The notes under the pieces: generated by a model | What the model saw: the letters and a program-made list of their open reading frames with translations, nothing else | Databases searched by the model: none | What the model was told of the DNA's origin: nothing | In this document: positions 1 through 6,300 of the stretch, piece by piece | Position numbering within the stretch: the stretch's first letter is position 1 | Layout: each line of letters opens with the position of its first letter | Made by a program: the position numbers and the translations under genes | Assembly: GCA_027858355.1 (NCBI GenBank) | Contig: JAQICW010000248.1 | Location: 1-9,721, forward strand | Direction: 5' to 3' | Source: Desulfobacula sp. | Lineage (GTDB): Bacteria; Desulfobacterota; Desulfobacteria; Desulfobacterales; Desulfobacteraceae | Length of the DNA: 9,721 nucleotides

Positions 1-100
1 CCAGATTGAGAACTTTTTTACCCCGTTTGGCCAGCTCAAACCCCACGCAGGCCCCGATAATTCCTGCCCCGATAACGATGGCATCGTATTTTTTGGACAT
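1..100 (-). CDS. FAD-dependent oxidoreductase (DAO/glycine oxidase-like), N-terminal fragment
   Basis: Only the first 33 codons are in the window; the gene continues leftward past position 1. They encode a short beta strand followed by the dinucleotide-binding signature G11-x-G13-x-x-G16 (GAGIIGA) and a helix ending in ELAKRGKKV, the Rossmann start typical of FAD enzymes of the D-amino-acid/glycine/sarcosine oxidase superfamily. The ATG (98-100) is preceded on the minus strand by AAAGGAGT, a good ribosome binding site. The gene lies 53 bases downstream of the methyltransferase gene on the same strand with no terminator-like hairpin between them, so the two are probably co-transcribed. Inference: it may oxidise an N-methylated product or substrate of the same pathway, such as dimethylglycine or sarcosine. 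The substrate cannot be read from this fragment, and another FAD/NAD-binding oxidoreductase remains possible. Confidence 0.8.
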   Translation of the reverse strand, partial: MSKKYDAIVIGAGIIGACVGFELAKRGKKVLNL

Positions 101-153
101 GACTTAGAACTCCTTTCTATTTAAATTTCTTATTTAATCAAATCTTATGGTCT

Positions 154-1611
154 TTATTTGCTGGTAAGTTCTTTCTCTCCAATGGTTTTGATCCGTTCCA
201 ATTCCGTTAGAACGCCCTCTGGCAGGCTCTGTGGTTTGTGAGTCGAAAGAATTCGCTTGATTTCCTCACGGGTACGCGCTTCCACATCTTTTGAGCCATC
301 CTTTTTCCAGCTTTCAAACGGTTGATGGGTGAAAACCTTGGGCCTCCATAGCTCGTTCCGGAAATGGTTCAAGGTATGACTTTGCTGCAGATAATGTCCC
401 CCCGGACCCACCTGACTTATGACATCCAGGGCCAGGTGTTCGTCACTGACCTCAAAGCCTTTCAAGAACCTTTTGGTCATGCCTATGATATCGTTACCCA
501 CCACCAGCTGTTCCACGGCACAGGCCATGGCCATGTCCATGTACCCCACGTCATGGATCAGGTTCAAACCTGCCATTCCCTGGGCAAGAATGTGGTAGGC
601 TGATTCAGCTCCGGCCTGGGCATCCAGGGATTTGGCATCCGTAGCCCCGGCCAGTCCCCAGGTGGGCAGTCCCAGGGATTGAGCCACCTCGGCCTGGGCT
701 GTCAGGGTCAGACTCATTTCTGGAGATCCTGTACTCATAAGGGCATTGGCCATGTCCATGATGCCAAAGTTACAACCAAGCCCCACGGGACAACCAGGTT
801 TGCGCAATTGGGCAAGAATGACACAGAACATAGATTCTGCTATGCCCTGGGCCACGGCTCCTGCCATGGTCACAGGTCCTGTTGCTCCCGGCTGGATGGT
901 TGGACCCATCATTTGGGGCAGACCTCTATCGGCTGCGATCAAAATTCTGTCAGCCACCTCTGCCGGCATGATCAATGGTGAAATCGGTTCTGGATAGAGG
1001 ACCAGAAAAGGTTTTTCCCTGAGTATGTCCATCCCTCCGGCCACCTCTGCAGCCATATCAAAAACCAACTCGGTTCCATGGGGAGAGTAGGCTAAAAAAA
1101 CAATGGGCTTGGTTGTATTTGTGACGGTGGCAAAGAATTCGTGCAATTCAGCGGCCATGGCTGGTACATCCTGGGCAGACCCCATGGGCATGACCCAATC
1201 GATATTTTCAAGTGAATCGGCCACCTTGGCTGCACGCTCCAGATCTTTGACCCGGGTTTTATGATATTCACCAGTAAGGGCATCCTTGGTATTCGGACTG
1301 GCCGTTGAGGTGCCATAGTAACTATTCCGGCCGGAAATATCCAATGCGCGGCGGCCTTGTCGGTCGTAAAGGCTCCAGCCCTTGGGTGCCGTGGCCAGGC
1401 AGCCCTGTATAATAAACTCCGGCACCTTGACTGACTCCCCTTGAACGATTGCTCCGGCTGATTTAAACATTTTACGTACTCCGCCATGCAGGACTTTGAA
1501 ACCGACTTTTCCCAACACTTCAAAGGCAGCACGCTTTATCCTCTCAACCTGATCTTCAGTCAGCATCCGGAACTGTGGACTAGCTTTCAAGGTAGTATTT
1601 GTTTGAATCAT
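154..1611 (-). CDS. MttB-family (COG5598) methylamine/betaine:corrinoid methyltransferase, non-pyrrolysine type
   Basis: The 485-residue product has the full length and character of the trimethylamine methyltransferase (MttB) family, a TIM-barrel enzyme that moves a methyl group from an amine to the Co(I) of a corrinoid protein. Visible landmarks are the N-terminal helix LTEDQVERIKRAAFEVL (17-33), the Gly/Pro-rich barrel segments around 235-255 (MMGPTIQPGATGPVTMAG) and 270-285, and GATDAKSLDAQAG at about 322-334. True MttB reads an in-frame amber codon as pyrrolysine near residue 334. This reading frame has no internal stop, and the matching stretch carries Ser328, so it belongs with the non-Pyl homologues. 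Characterised members of that group demethylate glycine betaine (MtgB), proline betaine, carnitine or gamma-butyrobetaine. The start is supported by a GGGGAG-type ribosome binding site. It lies between a GntR regulator gene (80-base gap) and an FAD oxidoreductase gene. No corrinoid protein gene is in the window, and the exact substrate is unknown. Confidence 0.9.
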   Translation of the reverse strand: MIQTNTTLKASPQFRMLTEDQVERIKRAAFEVLGKVGFKVLHGGVRKMFKSAGAIVQGESVKVPEFIIQGCLATAPKGWSLYDRQGRRALDISGRNSYYGTSTASPNTKDALTGEYHKTRVKDLERAAKVADSLENIDWVMPMGSAQDVPAMAAELHEFFATVTNTTKPIVFLAYSPHGTELVFDMAAEVAGGMDILREKPFLVLYPEPISPLIMPAEVADRILIAADRGLPQMMGPTIQPGATGPVTMAGAVAQGIAESMFCVILAQLRKPGCPVGLGCNFGIMDMANALMSTGSPEMSLTLTAQAEVAQSLGLPTWGLAGATDAKSLDAQAGAESAYHILAQGMAGLNLIHDVGYMDMAMACAVEQLVVGNDIIGMTKRFLKGFEVSDEHLALDVISQVGPGGHYLQQSHTLNHFRNELWRPKVFTHQPFESWKKDGSKDVEARTREEIKRILSTHKPQSLPEGVLTELERIKTIGEKELTSK

Positions 1612-1645
1612 TCCCGTCTCCCCCCTCTTTTTTTAATATTTTTCG

Positions 1646-1651
1646 ATTATA
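1646..1651 (-). promoter_or_regulatory. Candidate -10 box ahead of the methyltransferase gene
   Basis: On the minus strand a perfect TATAAT lies 34 bases before the methyltransferase ATG, in the 80-base gap after the regulator gene. The expected -35 position is only a T/A run with no TTGACA-like hexamer. The box could give the methyltransferase its own transcript, or it could be chance in an A/T-rich spacer. Confidence 0.3.
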
Positions 1652-1691
1652 TCCTTTTTTTTCCATTTTAAAAAATCTCTTTGCCCGTATA

Positions 1692-2420
1692 TTAGTCTTT
1701 TCTTTTGGCGCGTTGCAGTATGAGGCCCATAAAATGGAAAAGGAGTTCTTTGATCAGGCTTGCTGCGCGGTCTTCGTCACGCTGGGCAATGGTTGGAATG
1801 ATTTTTTTCCAGTAGTCATAAGCTGATTTCGCTTCTGAACTGCCCCCGGGAAGATGATGGAGCGCATATTTATCGAGATTATTTATAATCGGTATTAGGA
1901 CCACTTCATAGGTACGATTTTTAATTACATGCAAAAATTCCCTGCGCAGATCCTGTTCTATTTCTATAAATTTCATCCATCCAGCATGACCCTGGTTCAG
2001 GCAGGCATTAAATTTGTCCAAATATTCCAAAAAATGTTGAATTTGCTCATCAGATGCCTTTTGGACAACCAGACGAATTAATCCCGCTTCCACAGTGGCC
2101 CGGAACTCATATAATTCCCTGGGGGACAAAACCATATGCCGCATGAGCATTTCTATACTGTTTGCCATGGGGATCGTCGTTATTTCTCGAATGAAAAAGC
2201 CGCCTTTTGATCCTTTTAGTACATATAACAGGCCTTTGTGCTCAAGAATAGCAAGGCTTTCACGAATAGTCCCCAAACTTGCACCGAAAACTTCCTGCAG
2301 CTTTCGAGTTGAGGGCAGCTTATCTCCGGGCTTATATTCTCCGTCTAAAATCGCCTCCTCTATTTGATGAGTGACATCCGCGACCAGGCTAAGATTTTTT
2401 GCTTTTTCTAACTTTGACAT
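1692..2420 (-). CDS. GntR-family (FadR-type, FCD domain) transcriptional regulator
   Basis: Residues (numbered from the upstream ATG at 2432) about 16-80 form the classic GntR winged helix: VTHQIEEAILDGEYKPGDKLPS, then the recognition-helix region GASLGTIRESLAILEHKGL and a wing ending GGFFIRE. Residues about 95-240 are all-helical and fit an FCD ligand-binding domain (LYEFRATVEAGLIRL at 107-121, D.DRAASLIKELLFHF at 219-234). Two ATGs are possible. The inner one (2418-2420) has GGTGA five bases upstream, while the outer one (2430-2432, giving 246 residues) has no visible ribosome binding site, so I chose the inner. FCD domains usually bind a metal through an Asp and three His; here only His233 is clearly in place and the middle His position seems to be Trp208, so the ligand mode may differ. 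The gene heads the leftward operon and probably controls it in response to the amine substrate or a breakdown product (inference from position). Confidence 0.9.
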   Translation of the reverse strand: MSKLEKAKNLSLVADVTHQIEEAILDGEYKPGDKLPSTRKLQEVFGASLGTIRESLAILEHKGLLYVLKGSKGGFFIREITTIPMANSIEMLMRHMVLSPRELYEFRATVEAGLIRLVVQKASDEQIQHFLEYLDKFNACLNQGHAGWMKFIEIEQDLRREFLHVIKNRTYEVVLIPIINNLDKYALHHLPGGSSEAKSAYDYWKKIIPTIAQRDEDRAASLIKELLFHFMGLILQRAKRKD

Positions 2421-2442
2421 ATATATCACCATATTGAGTGCG

Positions 2443-2480
2443 CTATTGATGCAATCATTGAGTCTTTAACTGTTCAATAG
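2443..2480. promoter_or_regulatory. Candidate operator: inverted repeat upstream of the GntR regulator gene
   Basis: CTATTGA at 2443-2449 is repeated exactly in inverted orientation as TCAATAG at 2474-2480, with 24 bases between the arms and a third ATTGA at 2457-2461. It lies 23-60 bases upstream of the chosen regulator start, where the promoter of the leftward operon should be. Autoregulation by the GntR protein is a reasonable inference. The wide spacing differs from the compact FadR-type operator, so the site may be two half-sites or chance. Confidence 0.3.
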
Positions 2481-2770
2481 ATATCTTTTCTTGGAGAAGA
2501 TAGCAAGCAGGAAAGAATTGCAATCCCATCAAAACGGAATTTGGATAAGTGAAAATCAATAGATTTGGAACGTAAGTAAGAAAATGCCCCAAAATATCCC
2601 GGCTTCACAATTTCCAGTCAGCTTACAAAGAACTTTGATTCCTAAAATTTCATCTCCCACGTTTTTGGAAACCACTTGTTAATGTGATATGATTGTCTGT
2701 GTGATGAATGACATTTCCCCCAACCACAAAATCTTGTGACAGGTTTTGATTCGGAAACCCTATGATTTCC

Positions 2771-2827
2771 TAATAATAGCCCACCCCTTTGAATCCAGCA
2801 TTGGCAGAGAAGACGTATAGACATAGT
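2771..2827. repeat. Diverged direct repeat, copy 1
   Basis: This 57-base stretch aligns without gaps to 2978-3034, with 44 of 57 identities counted by hand. The best conserved parts are TAATAATAG at the left, AATCCAGC.TTGG in the middle and ATAGACATAGT at the right. Weaker similarity continues rightward (GGTTACAACT at 2867 against GGTAACCAACT at 3072, and CCGGAT in both), so the original unit may have been about 140 bases. The nature of the element is unknown. Confidence 0.5.
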
Positions 2828-2977
2828 GTTCACCCTTGCTAAAGAAATTTTTCCCAGAAGGCTCAAGGTTACAACTGATATCTTTGACATTTGAAGGCCG
2901 GATTTAGGTCATGAATAGGATACTTAATATTGAGTACCAGTTTTTATTTTTTAAGGGCTCAAAATGGTTATAACTAT

Positions 2978-3034
2978 TAATAATAGTCTGTCCCTTTAAA
3001 TCCAGCCTTGGGGAAAAAGGCTAATAGACATAGT
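2978..3034. repeat. Diverged direct repeat, copy 2
   Basis: This is the second copy of the 57-base repeat, offset 207 bases from the first. Unlike copy 1 it forms two small perfect hairpins: ACTATTA/TAATAGT at 2973-2987 around a single A, overlapping its left end, and AGCCTT/AAGGCT at 3004-3022 around a seven-base loop. Its TAGTCTGTCCC segment looks like short REP-like sequences I associate with IS200-type elements in deltaproteobacteria, but that is an impression only and no transposase lies nearby. Confidence 0.5.
3004..3022. other. Small perfect stem-loop within repeat copy 2
   Basis: AGCCTT and AAGGCT pair over six bases with the loop GGGGAAA. No T run follows on either strand, so it is not a convincing intrinsic terminator. 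Copy 1 lacks the pairing. Confidence 0.3.
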
Positions 3035-3228
3035 CAACAGTTTTCAATAAGAGTCCTTTCCGAACTGAAATGGTAACCAACTTTCAAAATACACCATTGA
3101 TAATCTGACACCGGATAAGTTTTGAGAAAAACATACTCCAAACTCGAAATTTATAAAAATACCTTGTCCACCTTTTGGGTGAGGATCAATTCCCACAAAA
3201 TTCCTATTTTTGCTTGAATCTCTCTTAC

Positions 3229-3257
3229 TTGACATTTAGCATCATTTCCAATACCAG
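3229..3257 (+). promoter_or_regulatory. Weak candidate promoter for the rightward gene pair
   Basis: A perfect TTGACA (3229-3234) is followed after 17 bases by TACCAG (3252-3257), which matches TATAAT at only three positions. It would leave a leader of about 95 bases before the ATG at 3357. A TATATT at 3338-3343 is closer, but it has no -35 partner and lies too near the start codon. Neither is strong. Confidence 0.22.
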
Positions 3258-3356
3258 TGTATCAGATAAAAGAGCTTGGATATCAGTCGCTAAAAATTCC
3301 AAGGAAATCTTCAATCATAACGTGTTCCAATAACTTTTATATTTTGAGAGTATAGC

Positions 3357-6300
3357 ATGTCTACTATTAAACCTTTCCACAAGTCTTATCGAGCAAATTC
3401 AATAGAATGTGATGTACTTCTACTTTGTGTCAACGATCATGAGATAGCTGAGCTTTTCAAAGTTTTTAAGGAAAAAGGCCATGAAGGTAAAATATTTTCA
3501 AAAACAGATTTACAGTTAACATATCACGATTTCGGAATGATAAATAAGGCAAGAGTTTTATGCCTTCGAACCAATATGGGCAGTGTCGGACCTGGAGGAA
3601 CGGGAATAGCTGTTAAACAAGCCATTGATGAAGTTAATCCAGAATATTTAATTGCGGTTGGAATAGCATTTGGATCTGACCCTGAGAAACAAATGATTGG
3701 AGACATCCTCCTATCAAAGCAATTGGCATTATACGAAGTAGCAAAAATCATTAAAAATGGAGAAAAGACAAAACCAAGAAGAAGGGGATCAATACCCGAT
3801 ATTCCTCAAAAAATTTTGGGGAAATTTTTAGCAGCAATACCATACTGGAAAGGAGCTACAGTTCATCAAGGGTTGTTGTTAACCGGGGATAAATTAATAA
3901 ATGGTAAAGATTTTAAGCAAGAATTAATGGATGATTTTCCAGAGGCTATCGGAGGTGAAATGGAAGCAGCAGGAATATACAGTGCTGTTTCTTACAATAA
4001 AATAGAGTGGATCGTAATCAAAGCTGTATGTGATCATGCTGATGGTAACAAAGATCAGAATAAAGAAGAACAACAACAATTGAGTGCATTCAATGCAGCA
4101 AGTTTCGTTTTTCACGCTCTCAACATTGTTGAATTCAGCTCAGGAAATAAATTGGGCTTCTATAATAGTGAAGCAATTCAGGATGATCAAAGAATCACAG
4201 AGAGTGACAAATTGGAGGAGTCCCATAAGTTATATAAAGACAATGTTGATGTAGAGGTGGAATTTGAGAAATATGTAAGTTCCTACACTGAAGAAATATT
4301 TAAAAAAGAATTGGTTAAGATTTTGCGTCGCAGGACAATACCAAAAATAAATGCACAAAAAGAAATTCAAGATTTATTGCACCGCTTGGAAGGAAGTGAA
4401 TTACAAAATTCTACATCTTTAATTAAAAAAGAAGTTTATTTATGGGCGGCTCGTATTTTTGCCCCTGAATCTGAATATGTAGAGGAGGCAAAGGATTGCT
4501 TATCAAAATATTTTCAAATTTATAAAGAAAATGACTCTGAAAGAATTTTAATAATTAAAGCTTTGATAGAGGCTATTAATGGGGAAATAGAGGCTGCTAT
4601 AAAGATGCTTTCGGAAGTGAATACGGGAGATGCCCGCTCAAATATTTTATCAATGCTCGCAAAACATAAAAGCAATGCGAATGCTATTGAATGGTTTAAT
4701 ACATTTAAAAGCGAAGACAAAACTTTGTTAACATCTGTCGGGTGGCGAAATTTATCGATACTACTGGGTCAGGAAAATCATTGGGATAAAGCAATCACCA
4801 ATTTATTAGATCTTCCAATAGAAATGATCGAGGAATGTCCAGAAAGTGCTTTCATTTTAGGAATACTCTATGCGGGGTATTTAATGCCTATCAGTATAAG
4901 AAAACAATTGCTCAATAATGTGACTTTCAATTTAAGTAAAGACGTGCATGAAGGTGAGAGGGCTAATTATAATAGAGAACAGGCAATCTATTGGTTTTCA
5001 AAAGCAAAAAAAATGATGCTTGAAATTGATGCATTTAACAGAGTAGAAGGATGTGAATATTGGTTGATATGGCTTCGATTGATAGATCCTCTCAAAGTTG
5101 ATGAAGCCAAAAAAGAGCTTTACGAAGCCATGAAGGAACCTTCAAATGCAATCCATTTGTTAGAATTAGCGATCAATTTTAATATTGAGTTTGATTCAAA
5201 ACCACTCGAAATGTATCTAAAACGGCGCAAAATTGAAAGCACTCTTTCTCAAATGGAACAGGCTGCTCAGCTTTTGCTGCTAATATATAAAAAGGATCCT
5301 GATAAAATTTTGGGATTTATTAAATCTGAGAAAAGAGCTCTTAGCCGAATAGTTCCCTCTGAATTTCTTTCACAATTGCAGATTGAAAGCTTTGTAAAAG
5401 CCGGACAAATTGCTGATGCTGAAAAAGAATTGGAAAGTAGTTCACAAATAATGAATAAAACTGAATATGCTCGATGTGAGCTACTAATAGCAGATGGCAA
5501 AGGGGAAGATTTAAAAAAGCTAACAACCCTTTTTGAGAAGACGGGTGACTATTTAGATCTCAGGAATTTAGTTGATTACTTGGTGAGAACGAAACAGTGG
5601 GAGGCTTTACTACCAAAGGCTATTTTGCTCCACAAACAGCACCGATCAGCAAAGAATGCTTTGCTAATAGTCGATGTGATGCAGAAAACTAATGTTGAGC
5701 GCAATAGAATTCTTGTGTTTTTAAATGAAAATAATGATTTGTGCTCAATATGCCCTATTGAAAATAGTAAATTGTTGTCAGCAAAGGCTTGGACTTTATT
5801 TGATTTGGGTAGGTATAAGGAAGCGCAGATAATTATAAATGATTTAGTAAATAATTATCATGAACCTAATTATATTTCTATGGAGCTTAATTGTGCTTTA
5901 AGAACCGGCCAATGGGAAAGGTTCGCACAGGTAATAGAGCGTGAATATCCCAAAAGTGGTGATTTACCAGAGTGGCTATTACTCCAAATGGCATTTTGCT
6001 TGGCGAATAGGGTTGATGATCGTGTTATTGATCTTTTAAAACAAGCAACAGATAGAGCTAAAAATGATGCATCTATCCAGGAATCAGCCTATTTTTTATC
6101 CACCCAAATCGGTAGAGAAAATGAATTTTTAACTTGTTTAAAACGAATGTTTCAGCTTTCTAAGGAAGGCAAAGGGTCGGGTAAAACATATACTACAGAA
6201 GAAATCCTCGAAATGATGCCAAAGCGGAATGAGGAATTAAATATACAAGAAAAGAGGGTTATGAAAGGAGAGCTTCCATTACATGTATCACAACATTTGC

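Larger units (their letters stand above)
2433..3356. other. 924-base non-coding gap between the divergent units
   Basis: I see no credible gene here. The open frames on the minus strand at 2642-2890 and 3044-3235 have no ribosome binding site or recognisable domain and overlap the repeat copies. The gap contains an inverted repeat close to the regulator start, two copies of a diverged 57-base repeat, two small perfect hairpins (2973-2987 and 3004-3022, neither followed by a T run) and a weak promoter candidate on the plus strand. Its composition resembles the AT-rich right half rather than the methyltransferase gene, so the left edge of the accessory DNA probably lies in or near this gap. Confidence 0.6.

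Noticed and set aside
364..1532. Several open frames on both strands within the methyltransferase gene
   Set aside because: They are out-of-frame or antisense shadows of a well-supported family member and lack their own start signals.
154..1611. Pyrrolysine-containing MttB
   Set aside because: No in-frame TAG exists; the frame is complete without read-through.
2642..2890. 82-codon open frame on the minus strand
   Set aside because: It has no ribosome binding site or recognisable domain, an odd Cys/Trp-rich composition, and it crosses repeat copy 1; probably chance or relic sequence.
2973..3022. Intrinsic terminator
   Set aside because: The hairpins are short and neither is followed by a T run on either strand.
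2771..3034. CRISPR array or integron attC sites
   Set aside because: There are only two diverged copies 207 bases apart, with no regular spacers, no clear RYYYAAC/GTTRRRY core pair, and no cas or integrase gene in view.
3044..3235. 63-codon open frame on the minus strand with a plausible-looking middle
   Set aside because: There is no ribosome binding site, no family recognised, and it begins next to repeat copy 2. It might be a gene relic, but nothing supports calling it.
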